Origin: a methane-oxidizing endosymbiont of Gigantopelta aegis
GTDB lineage: Bacteria > Pseudomonadota > Gammaproteobacteria > Methylococcales > Methylomonadaceae
Length of the DNA stretch: 64,000 nucleotides
Direction: 5' to 3'
NCBI RefSeq assembly: GCF_016097405.1
Contig: NZ_JAEHGD010000001.1
Location: 1,024,307-1,088,306, forward strand
The notes beneath the pieces are model-generated. The model did not search any database. It was not told the origin of the DNA and worked only from the letters and a program-made list of their open reading frames with translations. Each line of letters begins with the position of its first letter. The first letter of the stretch is position 1. Shown in pieces: positions 18,808 through 29,865 of this stretch. A program made the translations under genes and the position numbers.

Positions 18808-18843
18808 ACAGGCTGCACCTTAACGGGTGTAGCCTGTTTTTTT
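18808..18843 (+). terminator. Rho-independent terminator
   Basis: The stem ACAGGCTGCACC / GGTGTAGCCTGT has one internal mismatch and a short TTAACG-containing loop, followed by a run of seven T. It ends the small-protein transcript and lies before the convergent malate dehydrogenase gene. Confidence 0.9.
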
Positions 18844-18900
18844 GCGTTTGCTAAGGACTAAAAACCTGCTCAGTCGGCTTTAATTACCCCATCGCACAGA

Positions 18901-19881
18901 CTATCGCAATAGATGCCGAACCGCGTTGCGCTCTTCTTTGAGCTCAGCCTCGGTAATCTGCAACCTGTCACGACTGAATTTATTGATAGGCAAATTCTGC
19001 ACAATACTGATTTGGCCGTCTTTGACCGTTACAGGATAGGAAAATACCAGCCCCTCTTCAATACCGTAACTCCCATCCGAAGCAACTGCCATACTCACCC
19101 AATCACCTTCCGGGGTACCCCTGACCCAGGCTCTCATGTGACAAATCGCGGCATTTGCCGCTGACGCCGCGCTCGACTGTCCGCGCGCCTTGATAATAGC
19201 CGCACCCCGTTGCTGTACGGTCGGGATAAAATAATTTTCAAACCAATCCTCACCGACCAGCGTCAGCGCAGGCTGACCTTTTACCTTTGCATAATGTAGA
19301 TCGGGATATTGGGTAGCGGAATGATTGCCCCAGACCACAATATTTTTGATTTCATTGCAGGTTACGCCACATTTTTCAGCCAACTGACTGATTGAGCGAT
19401 TATGATCGAGCATGGTCATCGCGCTAAAACATTCCGGCGCCAAATCTGGCGCATTGTTCATCGCAATATAGGCATTGGTATTCGCGGGATTGCCAGTCAC
19501 TAGAATCTTGACCTGCCGATGCGCAACATCATTCAAAATCCGCCCTTGCGTGGCAAAAATTTCGGCATTCGATTCCAACAGGTCACGCCGCTCCATACCT
19601 GGGCCACGCGGCCTGGCCCCAATCAAAAACGCATAATCGACATTTTTGAAGGCTTCTGCGGGGTCATCGGTCACCACAATTTTGTGCAATAACGGATAGG
19701 CACAATCATTTAATTCCATGACCACACCCCGCAGCGCATCCATGGCGGGCGTCACCTCCAGAAGACGCAAGTTAATCGGCTGCTCCTGTCCAAACAGAGC
19801 GCCGCCTGCCAAACGAAACAGTAATGAATAACTAATCTGACCAGCCGCACCTGTGACTGCAATATCAATTGGGGTTTTCAT
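18901..19881 (-). CDS. mdh: Malate dehydrogenase (type 2)
   Basis: A 326-aa protein of the LDH/MDH superfamily that interconverts malate and oxaloacetate. NAD site: [19 protein letters not shown]. Substrate-binding Arg: [17 protein letters not shown]. Catalytic His: [15 protein letters not shown]. It stands divergent to mtdA-gck-glyA-ftfL, so it fits the serine cycle, where malate dehydrogenase regenerates malate, as well as the TCA cycle. About 300 bp of regulatory DNA separate it from mtdA. Confidence 0.95.
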   Translation of the reverse strand: MKTPIDIAVTGAAGQISYSLLFRLAGGALFGQEQPINLRLLEVTPAMDALRGVVMELNDCAYPLLHKIVVTDDPAEAFKNVDYAFLIGARPRGPGMERRDLLESNAEIFATQGRILNDVAHRQVKILVTGNPANTNAYIAMNNAPDLAPECFSAMTMLDHNRSISQLAEKCGVTCNEIKNIVVWGNHSATQYPDLHYAKVKGQPALTLVGEDWFENYFIPTVQQRGAAIIKARGQSSAASAANAAICHMRAWVRGTPEGDWVSMAVASDGSYGIEEGLVFSYPVTVKDGQISIVQNLPINKFSRDRLQITEAELKEERNAVRHLLR

Positions 19882-19942
19882 GACGTTAATCTTCCCTCGT
19901 TCCTGGGCTTAGGTTCAGGCTGATCAATCAACCTCTACATTT

Positions 19943-20024
19943 GGAGGCTGTCGGATTTAGAAGGATTCTACTGCGACCAATTTCCCATGCGTCTCGTTTC
20001 GAACCCTTAAACCCGACAACCTCC
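19943..20024. repeat. 82-bp MITE-like inverted-repeat element
   Basis: The ends are GGAGGCTGTCGGATTTA at 19943 and the near-complement ending CCGACAACCTCC at 20024. The arms are about 17 bp with two mismatches. The inside is short and non-coding. Size and structure fit a miniature transposable element or a conserved hairpin. It fills much of the mdh-mtdA intergenic region. No second copy was seen in this window and no clear target duplication is visible. Confidence 0.5.
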
Positions 20025-20122
20025 TAGTTCTGCCACAATATGACATATTTTTAGCGGACTGCAAAGCGTCCAATCCGCGCTCAAGCGGCCTTCAATGCCA
20101 TTTTTAAGCTTCAGATATATTG

Positions 20123-20128
20123 TATAAT
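20123..20128 (+). promoter_or_regulatory. Probable -10 box of the mtdA operon
   Basis: A perfect TATAAT lies 55 bp before the mtdA start. The region 15-19 bp further upstream is only T-rich (ATTTTT, TTTAAG), so the -35 is weak and an activator may be needed. Confidence 0.45.
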
Positions 20129-20183
20129 AGTTACATTTTGTCATCTCGCAATATAACGTTGCGTATTACTGTCAGGTATTTTC

Positions 20184-21041
20184 ATGAAAAAACTGTTATT
20201 CCAGTTTGACACCGACACCCATCCCGCTAGCTTTGATACGGTAGTTGCTTATGATGGCGGGGCCGACCATGTGATTACGCATGGCGGTGTCACACCAGAA
20301 AATGTACGGTCTTTGGTTGAAGGCTGTATTTTTACCCGTCCGCCCAAAGCAAAAAAAAATACCGCCATTTTCGTAGGTGGCAGTCAAATGGCAAAAGGCC
20401 AGGAACTTTTCAATGCGATCCAATCGTTCTTTTTTATGGATTTCAGAGTTTCGGTTATGCTGGACAGCAATGGCAGCAATACCACAGCGGCGGCGGCCGT
20501 CGCCAAGCTTGCCAGTAGCGGCAGCCTGAAAGGTAAAAAAGCGATCGTTCTGGCCGGAACCGGCCCTGTCGGGCAACGCGCGGCGGTTATGCTGGCGCAG
20601 GAAGGTGCCGAAGTCAGCATAACCTCGCGTCATATTTTCAACGCGGAACAGGCTTGCTACGCCATGAAAGAGCGGTTTGGTGTCGATTTAACACCAATAG
20701 AAGCGGCAACGCCAGACGAGCGTGCCGAAGCCATAGCCGAGGCTAATATTGTTCTGGCCACAGGCGCTGCCGGCGTTGAATTATTAAAGCCCGAACACTG
20801 GCAGAACAATCCAGCACTAGAAATGATGGCCGATGCCAATGCCACGCCGCCTTTAGGTATCGGTGGCACTGACATGATGGACAAAGGCCAGAACCGCCAC
20901 GGCAAAATCATCTGGGGAGCCATTGGCTTTGGAACCTTGAAACTGGCTTTGCACAGGGCGTGTATTGCCAAATTGTTTGAAGACAACCAACTCATTTTGG
21001 ATGCTGAAGAAATTTTTCAGCTGGCAAAAGAAATGGCCTGA
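20184..21041 (+). CDS. mtdA: NADP-dependent methylene-tetrahydromethanopterin/methylene-tetrahydrofolate dehydrogenase
   Basis: A 285-aa MtdA. It links formaldehyde-derived methylene carriers to NADPH and is a marker of methylotrophs with a serine cycle. Visible: FVGGSQMAKGQELFNAIQ and MLDSNGSNTTAAAAVAKL (pterin side), then the Rossmann motif LAGTGPVGQRAAVMLAQEGAEV. It is the first gene of mtdA-gck-glyA-ftfL and ends 8 bp before the glycerate kinase start. An AGG site precedes the ATG. Confidence 0.95.
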   Translation: MKKLLFQFDTDTHPASFDTVVAYDGGADHVITHGGVTPENVRSLVEGCIFTRPPKAKKNTAIFVGGSQMAKGQELFNAIQSFFFMDFRVSVMLDSNGSNTTAAAAVAKLASSGSLKGKKAIVLAGTGPVGQRAAVMLAQEGAEVSITSRHIFNAEQACYAMKERFGVDLTPIEAATPDERAEAIAEANIVLATGAAGVELLKPEHWQNNPALEMMADANATPPLGIGGTDMMDKGQNRHGKIIWGAIGFGTLKLALHRACIAKLFEDNQLILDAEEIFQLAKEMA

Positions 21042-21049
21042 TAAGGCTT

Positions 21050-22922
21050 ATGCCCACCATTCTCAATCAATTACGCCGCGACGCTGTCGCCTTGTTTGAG
21101 GCCGGGGTTCTGGCCGCGCACCCGGGCCATGCCGTTCAGCGGCATTTGCACGATTTAGCCAATGCCTTAGGTGTTGCCCGGCACAGCAATGAATTACCCC
21201 ACACATCAATTGCTGTGCACCTTGTCGCCGTTGGAAAAGCCGCCTGCACCATGGCGGCAGCGGCACAACACATCATCCATCCTGAAAAAATAAAATCCGC
21301 CATCGTGGTGACTAACACGGAAAACTTACGCCCAATCGCGCATTTTCAAGTTATCGCGGCCGGCCATCCTTTTCCTGATGAAGCCGGCTTGAAAGCAGGA
21401 AAACGGGTACTGCAAAATCTGCAACACTTAGCCCCACACGACCATGTTCTCCTCTTGTTATCGGGCGGCGCTTCTGCGATGTTGCCCTACCCTGCACCAG
21501 GACTGACACTTGGCGATAAGAGTATGAGCACGCGCTTATTGATGGATAATGGCGCCACTATCTATCAGCTTAACTGTGTCCGCAAACATCTTTCAGCCAT
21601 CAAGGGCGGACAATTAGCGCAATACGTTGCCCCACATCCATTACACAGCCTGATTCTTTCCGATGTTCCGGACAATGACTTATCGGTCATAGCCAGTGGC
21701 CCAAGCTATGCCGATGCATCCACATTTTCCGAAGCCATCACAATATTGCATCAGCTAAATATCTGGGATAAAGTACCCGATTCAGTTAAACAGCACTTGA
21801 TTAAAGGTCGTAACGGACGCATTCCGGAGACGCCTAAATTAAATCATCCGTGTTTCAACACCACTCAAAACACGCTGATCGGCGACAACATGACCTGCAT
21901 CAAGAGCATGACCCAAAAAGCGCAGTCGCTAGGATACCGTGTTATACATTACAACTACCCAGTCACCGGAAACTGCCGCCGCGAAGCCGAAAAACTAGTG
22001 GACTGGTGTATTAAATGGGAATTTATGACAAACCTTGTCTTCGAAAAACAGTCGAAGGTATTTTTATCGCTTGCGAGTAGGTTGTCCCTGGAGAGATTTA
22101 CCCACGGCTTTTGGTAATTGGAATGCGGTATATAAACGATTCAATGACTGGTCTCGTAAAGAAAAACTGATGGGTATTTTTAACGCCTTGGTTGTTGATC
22201 CAGACCTGGAATGGGAATTTATTGATGGGAGTATTGTGAAAGCACATCAGCATAGTAGTGGTGCGGCCTGTGAACAAGAAACAGCGATAGGGAAATCTGT
22301 CGCCGGGAACACCAGTAAAATTCATATGGCCGTTGATGCCTGTGGTCTTCCTATTCATTTCTCAGTGACAGGCGGCGAAGTTCATGACTGTAAAGAAGCA
22401 CCGAAATTAGTTGCAGAGCTCCCAAAAGGTGACTATATAGTTGCTGACAGAGGCTATGACAGTGAAGCATTACGTCTTCAAATTAAAGACAAAGGGGCTG
22501 TTCCTGTTATCCCCTTTTATGGTTACCTATGTGAAATGGCAACAGCCCCTAAAAACAAAAAAATAATAGGGTCAACAAAAACAGCGATCATTACCGGCGG
22601 CGAAACCACCGTCACCCTCATCGGCACGGGTAAAGGCGGCCGCAACCAGGAAATGGCTTTAACTTTTGCGTTGATGGCCAAACGCTTACAATTACAAGGC
22701 AACTGGGTATTTTTAAGCGCAGGCACAGATGGCCGTGATGGCCCGACCGACGCCAGCGGTGCCGTGGTTGACCCGCAAACCATAAACCGTATCCCCAATG
22801 CGGCAACATGGCTTGAGAACAATGATTCCTACCACGCCCTGAAACAATCCCATGACCTGCTTCAGACCGGGGCCACCGGCACCAATGTCGCCGACGTACA
22901 AATCGCACTGTTTCATCCTTAA
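21050..22922 (+). pseudogene. gckA: Glycerate 2-kinase (MOFRL family), split by an IS fragment
   Basis: The N-terminal part (21050-22012) shows the MOFRL-kinase features VAVGKAACTMAAAAQ, LLSGGASAMLPYPAPG and LSDVPDNDLSVIASGP. The C-terminal part (about 22560-22922) has ITGGETTVTLIGTGKGGRNQE and LSAGTDGRDGPTDASG. Between them lies a 537-bp IS5-family fragment (22013-22549). The first half runs into the IS and stops at 22117. The second half is in a different frame and is joined in frame to the transposase remnant (22035-22922, TTG start). Little or no kinase sequence is missing, but no single full-length kinase can be made. The enzyme supplies 2-phosphoglycerate in the serine cycle. Confidence 0.88.
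22013..22549 (+). mobile_element. IS5-family element, copy B, truncated
   Basis: A fragment of the same IS as at 1-715 and 56873-57721, in the opposite orientation. The right inverted repeat (GGCAACAGCCCC) ends at 22549 and is followed by TA. The transposase 5' end (about 100 bp of IS) is missing, so the left repeat is gone. A second, internal deletion near 22511 removes the region coding for the catalytic Glu. The second catalytic Asp (VADRGYDSEALR) is retained here. The insert lies inside the glycerate kinase gene. Confidence 0.88.
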
Positions 22923-22956
22923 ATAACTTTTAAAAAATTTAAATCAGGAGACATTA

Positions 22957-24216
22957 ATGTTTAAACAATCCATGACTATTGCCGATTTTGATGAAGAACT
23001 TCATCGCGCTATTGAACAAGAAAGTCAGCGGCAGGAAGACCATATCGAACTAATTGCTTCGGAAAACTACACGAGCCCGCGCGTAATGGAAGCCCAAGGC
23101 ACATTACTAACCAATAAATATGCCGAAGGCTATCCTGGCAAACGTTATTATGGTGGCTGCGAATATGTCGATGTCGTCGAACAACTGGCTATCGACCGCG
23201 CCAAAGAGCTGTTTGATGCTGATTATGCCAATGTACAGCCACATTCCGGCTCACAAGCTAATATGGCTGTATTTATGGCGCTCATCCAGCCCGGCGATAC
23301 CATTTTAGGGTTAAGCTTGGCCGATGGCGGCCACTTGACGCACGGCGCAAAGCCCAATTTTTCCGGCAAGATTTACAACGCCGTTCAATATGGGCTAAAC
23401 CCTGAGACCGGTGAAATTGATTACGACCAGGTCGAACGGCTGGCACAAGAACACAAACCTAAAGTGATCGTCGCCGGCTTTTCGGCTTATTCCCGAATTT
23501 GGGACTGGCAACGCTTTCGAGATATTGCAGATCAAGTTGGTGCCTATTTATTTGTCGATATGGCGCATGTTGCAGGTCTTGTCGCTGCCGGCCTTTACCC
23601 CAACCCGGTGCCTATCGCCGATGTGGTCACCAGCACCACGCATAAATCATTACGCGGCCCGCGCGGCGGCTTGATCTTATGCAAAAGCAACCCCGACCTG
23701 GAAAAGAAACTGAATTCCAATATATTCCCGGGCATCCAGGGCGGCCCGCTAATGCATGTGATTGCAGCCAAGGCGGTTTCTTTCAAAGAGGCCATGACGA
23801 CCGAATTCAAGCAATATCAACAGCAAGTCATCAAAAATGCCCAGACGATGGCTGAAGTCTTTATCAAACGCGGCTTTGATGTCGTTTCCGGCGGCACAGA
23901 CAACCATCTGATGCTGGTATCGCTGATTAACAAAGGCATTACCGGCAAAGCAGCCGATGCCGCATTAGGTAAAGCCCATATCACCGTCAATAAAAATGCC
24001 GTTCCCAATGACCCAGAATCTCCGTTTGTGACAAGCGGTATTCGTGTCGGCACACCTGCACCAACAACACGCGGCTTTAAAGAAGATCAAATGCGCGAAA
24101 TTGCCGCATTGATGTGTGATGTCATGGAAAATATTGACGACGACAACGTCATTGCTGATGTACGACAAAAAGTCAGCTTGTTATGTTCGCGTTTTCCTGT
24201 TTACCGCAACGACTAA
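22957..24216 (+). CDS. glyA: Serine hydroxymethyltransferase
   Basis: A PLP enzyme of 419 aa that condenses glycine with methylene-tetrahydrofolate to form serine, the entry step of the serine cycle. Visible motifs: [32 protein letters not shown], and the PLP-binding Lys in [16 protein letters not shown] good AGGAGA site stands before the ATG. It lies 34 bp after the broken glycerate kinase gene, so polarity from the IS could affect it. Confidence 0.97.
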   Translation: MFKQSMTIADFDEELHRAIEQESQRQEDHIELIASENYTSPRVMEAQGTLLTNKYAEGYPGKRYYGGCEYVDVVEQLAIDRAKELFDADYANVQPHSGSQANMAVFMALIQPGDTILGLSLADGGHLTHGAKPNFSGKIYNAVQYGLNPETGEIDYDQVERLAQEHKPKVIVAGFSAYSRIWDWQRFRDIADQVGAYLFVDMAHVAGLVAAGLYPNPVPIADVVTSTTHKSLRGPRGGLILCKSNPDLEKKLNSNIFPGIQGGPLMHVIAAKAVSFKEAMTTEFKQYQQQVIKNAQTMAEVFIKRGFDVVSGGTDNHLMLVSLINKGITGKAADAALGKAHITVNKNAVPNDPESPFVTSGIRVGTPAPTTRGFKEDQMREIAALMCDVMENIDDDNVIADVRQKVSLLCSRFPVYRND

Positions 24217-24234
24217 ATCTAACGGAGAACTGTT

Positions 24235-25908
24235 ATGTCTGATATTGAAATTGCACAACAGGCCAAAATGCGGCCGATTACCGAACTGGCGGCTGAAAAG
24301 CTGGGCATTCCTGCTCAGCACCTTGACCCTTACGGCCATTACAAGGCAAAAGTATCGCTAGAATATGTCAAACAATTGAGTGACCGCGCCGATGGCAAAC
24401 TGATTTTGGTGACCGCCATCAGCCCGACACCGGCCGGTGAAGGCAAAACAACAACGACGGTCGGCTTAGGTGACGCCATGAACCGGCTGGGCAAAAAAAC
24501 CGTAATTTGCCTGCGTGAACCCTCGCTAGGCCCTTGTTTTGGCATGAAAGGCGGCGCCGCCGGCGGCGGCTATTCGCAAGTCGTGCCGATGGAGGATATT
24601 AACCTGCATTTTACCGGTGATTTTCACGCTATTGCCGTCGCCCATAATTTGCTGTCTGCCATGATCGACAATCATATCAACCACGGTAACGCGCTGGGTA
24701 TCGACTCAAGACGTATCACCTGGAAACGTGTCGTCGACATGAATGACCGGGCACTGCGGAAAATCACGGTAGGCCAGGGGGGACCTGCCAATGGCTATTG
24801 TCGGGAAGACGGCTACGATATCGTCGTTGCCTCTGAAATCATGGCCATCCTGTGTTTAGCGACAAGCCGTTCCGATCTCAAGGAACGCCTGGGCCGCATC
24901 GTTATCGGCTATAAATCCGACCGTGTCACGCCAATTTACGCACGGGACCTGAAGGCACATGGTGCGATGGCCGCACTGTTAAAAGAAGCCATCAAGCCCA
25001 ATTTGGTACAAACACTGGAGAACAACCTCGCCTTAATTCATGGCGGCCCTTTCGCCAACATCGCACACGGCTGTAACACCGTAACTGCGACCAAAACAGC
25101 ATTGAAACTGGCCGATTATGCCATCACTGAAGCCGGATTTGGTGCCGACCTTGGCGCTGAAAAATTTATCGATATCAAATGCCGAATGGCAGGCTTAAAG
25201 CCTTCCGCCGCTGTTTTGGTTGCCACCGTTCGCGCCCTGAAATTTCATGGTGGTGTCGCCCGCGAAGCTTTGAACGAAGAAAACCTGGAGGCCTTACAAA
25301 AAGGATTTTCCAACCTGGAAAGACATCTTAAAAACATCAGGGAGCATTATGGCCTGGCCTGTGTGGTCTGCATCAATCATTTCAGCTTTGACAGTGATGC
25401 TGAAATTCAATTATTACAAGATAAATGTGCCTCGCTCGGTGTTAAATGTGTCGTTTCCAAACACTGGGCAAAGGGCGGCGCGGGAGCGGAAGAACTGGCT
25501 AAAGAAGTGCTGGAGATTGTCGATAACAACGCTCCCTCGTTCCAATATGTTTATGATGAAAGCATACCGTTATGGGATAAAATAGAAACCATTGCAACCA
25601 AACTCTATGGTGCGGCAGGCATTAGTGCCAACCCAAAAGTTCGTAACCAGATTAACGCTCTGCAGGAAAACTACGGACATTTCCCTATTTGCATGGCAAA
25701 AACGCAAATGTCATTTTCAACCGACCCTAACGCTAAAGGCGCACCAGAAGGTCACACGGTTGAAATTAGCGATGTACGCCTCGCTAATGGCGCAGGTTTT
25801 ATCGTTGCGATTGCAGGCGATATGATGACCATGCCGGGGCTACCTAAGGCCCCTGCCGCCGAACGCATCGATATTAGCGACGATGGTGTCATTACGGGGT
25901 TGTTTTAA
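24235..25908 (+). CDS. ftfL: Formate-tetrahydrofolate ligase
   Basis: A 557-aa ATP-dependent enzyme (also called fhs) that makes 10-formyl-tetrahydrofolate from formate. The ATP-binding loop [17 protein letters not shown] and the motifs [20 protein letters not shown] and [16 protein letters not shown] are intact. It completes the mtdA-gck-glyA-ftfL operon, routing formate carbon into the serine cycle and biosynthesis. A strong GGAG ribosome-binding site precedes it. Confidence 0.97.
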   Translation: MSDIEIAQQAKMRPITELAAEKLGIPAQHLDPYGHYKAKVSLEYVKQLSDRADGKLILVTAISPTPAGEGKTTTTVGLGDAMNRLGKKTVICLREPSLGPCFGMKGGAAGGGYSQVVPMEDINLHFTGDFHAIAVAHNLLSAMIDNHINHGNALGIDSRRITWKRVVDMNDRALRKITVGQGGPANGYCREDGYDIVVASEIMAILCLATSRSDLKERLGRIVIGYKSDRVTPIYARDLKAHGAMAALLKEAIKPNLVQTLENNLALIHGGPFANIAHGCNTVTATKTALKLADYAITEAGFGADLGAEKFIDIKCRMAGLKPSAAVLVATVRALKFHGGVAREALNEENLEALQKGFSNLERHLKNIREHYGLACVVCINHFSFDSDAEIQLLQDKCASLGVKCVVSKHWAKGGAGAEELAKEVLEIVDNNAPSFQYVYDESIPLWDKIETIATKLYGAAGISANPKVRNQINALQENYGHFPICMAKTQMSFSTDPNAKGAPEGHTVEISDVRLANGAGFIVAIAGDMMTMPGLPKAPAAERIDISDDGVITGLF

Positions 25909-25963
25909 CCCAGCCCTCTACCAACAATCATAAGTATCGGAAGCTTAGACTGACCTTCAAACA

Positions 25964-25990
25964 CAAGCCCATATCGTTTTTATGGGCTTG
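25964..25990 (+). terminator. Hairpin after ftfL, probable terminator
   Basis: A perfect 10-bp stem, CAAGCCCATA / TATGGGCTTG, around the loop TCGTTTT. The tail after the stem is not T-rich on the plus strand, so termination may be weak or Rho-assisted. Confidence 0.5.
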
Positions 25991-26066
25991 GCTTCACGAA
26001 GATTCTTGCGAAAGCAATATCAAAAATGAGTCAACAATTTTGGGAGACCATAACCCATTAGCTCAT

Positions 26067-26843
26067 TTACCAGCGTTTGTTTAGAAAAAAATCAAGCGCC
26101 TTATAAATACCCGAAAAGAATATAACAATCAGTAATAATTTAATTAAGTTATCAATCTCAAACAAGTAATGGGGTATTGCTAAAATAAATGCAACAAAAC
26201 CTTGCGGCTCCTCAGCGTTTTCTGACTGCAATAACAGCTGAGTTGTATTCATATCATACGCTTGATTATATAACGAACGCTGCGCAGCACTGCCTTGTGG
26301 AAAACCGACAAAAGCCATATTATCATCCACCGGGAATAAAACATTCATTATAAAAAAATCTGCCCTGACCTTATTGAAAGCCTGTTCTATCTGAACATTT
26401 AAATTTGTAGCTTTCTTATTTAAGTCTTTAGCCACCCATTTTATCTGACCTATCTTTTCGTCATCTAACAGCGGAACTTTATCCTGCACCGTTTCTAAAA
26501 GCGCCTTAACGACATCCGAATTATTTTCGCCTATCCTTGCTAGTGCTGCACTATTTCTATCTAAACGACTTTCTCTAGCACTGAAATTACGCCGAACATC
26601 ATACGACTCCTTCGCCATATCCACTTTTTTATCCGTATGAAATGGCTTTTTCTCCAGGCTTTTCAAATTAGATTTTTTAATTTTAGCCGCATTTTGTTGG
26701 ACTAATTTAGGAGCAGATAATAAATCATCATTATCTGTAACGCTGGGAATGTTCATTACCGGAAAAGTGGCCGCAGAAACTTGAGTCATATTGCCAAACA
26801 ACACAACTATTATTATATAAAGTGGCAATATATCTTGTGTCAT
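26067..26843 (-). CDS. Hypothetical membrane-anchored secreted protein
   Basis: I do not recognise this 258-aa protein. It starts with a hydrophobic signal-like segment (LPLYIIIVVLFGNM to about VSAA). A Lys/Ser-rich polar region follows, then a predicted alpha-helical, partly coiled-coil part (residues ~85-155). It ends with a hydrophobic helix (LIKLLLIVIFFSGIYKALDFFL) and a basic tip. This suggests a body outside the cytoplasm tethered at the C-terminus. It is AT-richer than its neighbours. It has its own promoter-like sequence at 26881-26910 and appears monocistronic. Confidence 0.7.
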   Translation of the reverse strand: MTQDILPLYIIIVVLFGNMTQVSAATFPVMNIPSVTDNDDLLSAPKLVQQNAAKIKKSNLKSLEKKPFHTDKKVDMAKESYDVRRNFSARESRLDRNSAALARIGENNSDVVKALLETVQDKVPLLDDEKIGQIKWVAKDLNKKATNLNVQIEQAFNKVRADFFIMNVLFPVDDNMAFVGFPQGSAAQRSLYNQAYDMNTTQLLLQSENAEEPQGFVAFILAIPHYLFEIDNLIKLLLIVIFFSGIYKALDFFLNKRW

Positions 26844-26880
26844 TTTCCGGCTACCTTATTCACACAGCTACCTGCCCTTG

Positions 26881-26910
26881 ATAATAATAAATCTTAAAAA
26901 AACATGTCAA
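26881..26910 (-). promoter_or_regulatory. Sigma-70-type promoter of the hypothetical gene
   Basis: On the minus strand a perfect TTGACA (26910-26905) is followed after 18 bp by TATTAT (26886-26881), about 38 bp before the ATG at 26843. Confidence 0.55.
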
Positions 26911-26918
26911 CTCTATTC

Positions 26919-26954
26919 CGCCCGGATAGTTTAACGCTAAAAAATATCCGGGCG
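26919..26954 (-). terminator. Hairpin after gatB, possible terminator
   Basis: A perfect 10-bp stem, CGCCCGGATA / TATCCGGGCG, with a 16-base loop, directly after the gatB stop. On the minus strand the tail is not a T run, so it may be a weak terminator or an mRNA end structure. Confidence 0.45.
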
Positions 26955-26960
26955 AAAGGA

Positions 26961-28394
26961 TTATTTTTTGAGTTTCTGTTTGAGCATTTTATTGACTTCA
27001 GCCGGACTGGCTTTGCCCTGAGTTTCTTTCATCACCTGGCCGACGAAAAAGCCAAACACTTTTTCTTTGCCACCCAAATATTGCTCCACTTGCTTTGGAT
27101 TATTCGCAATAATCGTATCGATAATCGCTTCTATCGCGCCGCTATCGGTAATCTGCTTCAGGCCTTGCGCCTCGATGATGTCATCCGCACTGTCCTGACC
27201 ATGCCACATTGTCTCAAAAACCTGCTTAGCGATTTTACCGGAAATAGTATTGTCGCTGATACGCTTAATCAGGCCACCTAGTCGCACAGGATCAATCGGA
27301 CTCTCAGTAATATCAAGACTTTGTTTGTTCAAGGCACCGAGTAAATCACCACTGATCCAGTTGGCCGCAAGTTTAACAGCATTATCGGATGCCTCAACGG
27401 TCAGCTCAAAGAAGTGCGCTAATTCCCGCGTTGATGTCAAAATGCCCGCCGTTTCCTGATCCAGTCCAAATTGCGACATAAAGCGTTCTTTTTTAGCGGC
27501 AGGCAGTTCCGGCAGCTCACTTTTAACCTGCTCTTTCAAGCTGTCTTCAATATAAACCGGCAATAAGTCGGGGTCAGGAAAATAGCGATAATCGTTGGCT
27601 TCTTCCTTGCTGCGCATAGGCCGGGTTTCATCGGCATCAGCATCATACAAGCGCGTTTCCTGAATGATTGTGCCACCATTTTCAATCACATCAATCTGTC
27701 GCTCGACTTCATGATTGATGGCCCGTTCAACAAACCGAAAGGAATTAATGTTTTTCAGTTCGGTACGGGTTCCCAATTCCTGCTGCCCTTTAGGGCGCAC
27801 AGAAACATTGGCATCACAACGAAAGGAACCTTCCTGCATATTGCCATCGCAAATTTCCAGATAACGCACAAGCTCATGTAATTTACGCATATAGGCCACA
27901 GCTTCCTTAGCCGATCGCATATCGGGTTCCGATACGATTTCCAGCAATGGCGTGCCGGCCCGGTTCAAATCGATACCCGTCAAACCATGAAAATCCGCAT
28001 GTAATGATTTACCCGCATCCTCTTCCAGATGCGCTCGGGTCACACCAATGCGCTTTATATTGCCATCAACTTCAATATCAATATGCCCAGGCCCTACGAT
28101 AGGTAATTCAAACTGACTGATTTGATAGCCTTTAGGCAAATCAGGATAAAAATAATTTTTGCGAGCAAAAACGGAATACGGTGCAATTTCAGCATCAATC
28201 GCCAAACCAAATTTAACGGCCATACGTACCGCTTCCTGATTTAAAACCGGCAAAACACCCGGAAAGCCGAGGTCTACCGCGCATGCCTGGGTATTAGGCT
28301 GCGCACCATAAGCGGTTGATGCACCCGAGAAAATTTTGGATTTTGTGGCCAGTTGAGCATGAATCTCAAGACCGATGACTACTTCCCACTCCAT
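26961..28394 (-). CDS. gatB: Asp-tRNA(Asn)/Glu-tRNA(Gln) amidotransferase subunit B
   Basis: A 477-aa subunit of the GatCAB amidotransferase, which converts Glu-tRNA(Gln) and/or Asp-tRNA(Asn). Typical segments are [52 protein letters not shown] and the C-terminal tail domain with the final [16 protein letters not shown]. It is the third gene of gatC-gatA-gatB. It lies 9 bp after gatA. Confidence 0.97.
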   Translation of the reverse strand: MEWEVVIGLEIHAQLATKSKIFSGASTAYGAQPNTQACAVDLGFPGVLPVLNQEAVRMAVKFGLAIDAEIAPYSVFARKNYFYPDLPKGYQISQFELPIVGPGHIDIEVDGNIKRIGVTRAHLEEDAGKSLHADFHGLTGIDLNRAGTPLLEIVSEPDMRSAKEAVAYMRKLHELVRYLEICDGNMQEGSFRCDANVSVRPKGQQELGTRTELKNINSFRFVERAINHEVERQIDVIENGGTIIQETRLYDADADETRPMRSKEEANDYRYFPDPDLLPVYIEDSLKEQVKSELPELPAAKKERFMSQFGLDQETAGILTSTRELAHFFELTVEASDNAVKLAANWISGDLLGALNKQSLDITESPIDPVRLGGLIKRISDNTISGKIAKQVFETMWHGQDSADDIIEAQGLKQITDSGAIEAIIDTIIANNPKQVEQYLGGKEKVFGFFVGQVMKETQGKASPAEVNKMLKQKLKK

Positions 28395-28403
28395 AATGAC
28401 TCC

Positions 28404-29855
28404 TTATTCAAAACCGTGAGGCGAGCGTTGATGCCAGTCTGTCACCAACTGATATTGATGCGCTGTTTGTAATAGTTTCGCTTCCTCGAAATAGTTACCA
28501 ATAATATGCAGTCCTACCGGCATATCATTGACAAATCCTGCTGGAATTGACATTGCCGGAAGCCCCGCCAGATTGATAGCGATCGTATAAATATCCGATA
28601 AATACATTTGAATTGGATCACCGGTTTTTTCGCCCAGCTTAAATGCCGTCGAGGGTGAAACCGGCCCCATGAGAACATCTACTTCAGATAAAGCCTGCTT
28701 AAAGTCATTACTGATCAAGCGGCGAACTTTCTGTGCCTTCAAATAATAGGCATCATAATAGCCGGCTGACAGTGCATAGGTCCCCATTAAAATACGGCGT
28801 TTAACTTCCGCGCCAAAGGCTTCACCGCGTGAGCGCGTATACATATCCTCCAGATCTTTCGGATTCTGGCAGCGATAACCGAAGCGCACACCGTCGTAAC
28901 GGGATAAGTTAGAGGAGCATTCTGCCGAAGCGATGACATAATAGGCAGGAATCGCAAATTCAAGATGAGGCATGGAAACCGATTTGATTTCCGCTCCCAG
29001 TTTCTTGTATTCGTCAATGGCTTCCTGAATGACAGTGGCAATAGCCTGATCTAAGTCGTCACTAAAAAATTGTTCCGGTAATCCGATTTTAAGGCCTTGT
29101 AATGGTTGATTTAAATCAGCCGAATAATCGGGAACCGGGTGATCAACGCTCGTAGAGTCTTTCTCATCAAAACCGGCCATCACTTGAAGCAACCAGGCCG
29201 CATCAGCTGCAGAACGCGCCATCGGGCCACCCTGATCCAGACTCGAGGCATAGGCAATCATGCCATAACGAGAAACCCTGCCATAGGTTGGCTTCAGTCC
29301 GGTAATGCCGCACAATGCCGCCGGCTGACGAATCGAACCGCCGGTATCGGTGCCGGTCGCCGCCGGAGTTAAGCGCGCCGCTATCGCCGCCGCACTGCCG
29401 CCAGAAGAGCCGCCAGGCACGGTATCGCTATTCCATGGGTTTTTACTCGCACCATAAAAACTGGTTTCGTTTGACGAGCCCATCGCAAACTCATCCATAT
29501 TCAGCTTGCCCAGCATCACGGCACCGGCATCGTTGAATTTTTCTACCACCGTCGCGTTATAAGGTGCGATAAAATTATCCAGAATTTTGGAGCCACACGT
29601 GGTTTTTACCCCATCGGTGCAAAAAATATCTTTTTGCGCCAGTGGAATCCCAGTCAAAAATCCAGCATCACCGCTGGCCAGTTTTTTATCGGCCTGCTCA
29701 GCCTGCTGTAACGCAATATCTTCGCTGACCGTAATAAACGCATTTAAATCTCGATGCTGTTGAATTCGGTTCAAGAAATGTTGCGTCAATTCGACGCTGC
29801 TATAGCTGTGGCTGCGTAAACCAGCCGCTAATTCGATAAGAGTTTTGTTATGCAT
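28404..29855 (-). CDS. gatA: Asp-tRNA(Asn)/Glu-tRNA(Gln) amidotransferase subunit A
   Basis: The amidase subunit (483 aa), which releases ammonia from glutamine. The Ser-cis-Ser-Lys catalytic set is visible: Lys in [13 protein letters not shown], Ser in [15 protein letters not shown], and Ser in [17 protein letters not shown]. It sits 10 bp after gatC. Confidence 0.97.
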   Translation of the reverse strand: MHNKTLIELAAGLRSHSYSSVELTQHFLNRIQQHRDLNAFITVSEDIALQQAEQADKKLASGDAGFLTGIPLAQKDIFCTDGVKTTCGSKILDNFIAPYNATVVEKFNDAGAVMLGKLNMDEFAMGSSNETSFYGASKNPWNSDTVPGGSSGGSAAAIAARLTPAATGTDTGGSIRQPAALCGITGLKPTYGRVSRYGMIAYASSLDQGGPMARSAADAAWLLQVMAGFDEKDSTSVDHPVPDYSADLNQPLQGLKIGLPEQFFSDDLDQAIATVIQEAIDEYKKLGAEIKSVSMPHLEFAIPAYYVIASAECSSNLSRYDGVRFGYRCQNPKDLEDMYTRSRGEAFGAEVKRRILMGTYALSAGYYDAYYLKAQKVRRLISNDFKQALSEVDVLMGPVSPSTAFKLGEKTGDPIQMYLSDIYTIAINLAGLPAMSIPAGFVNDMPVGLHIIGNYFEEAKLLQTAHQYQLVTDWHQRSPHGFE

Positions 29856-29865
29856 GATCAGATCA

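Noticed and set aside
19930-19945. FNR-like sequence CTGATCAATCAA upstream of mdh
   Set aside because: The half sites are only two bases apart, not four, so it does not fit FNR.
22098-22358. 86-aa minus-strand frame in the IS fragment (also in the other copies)
   Set aside because: It is the antisense shadow of the transposase and repeats only because the IS repeats.
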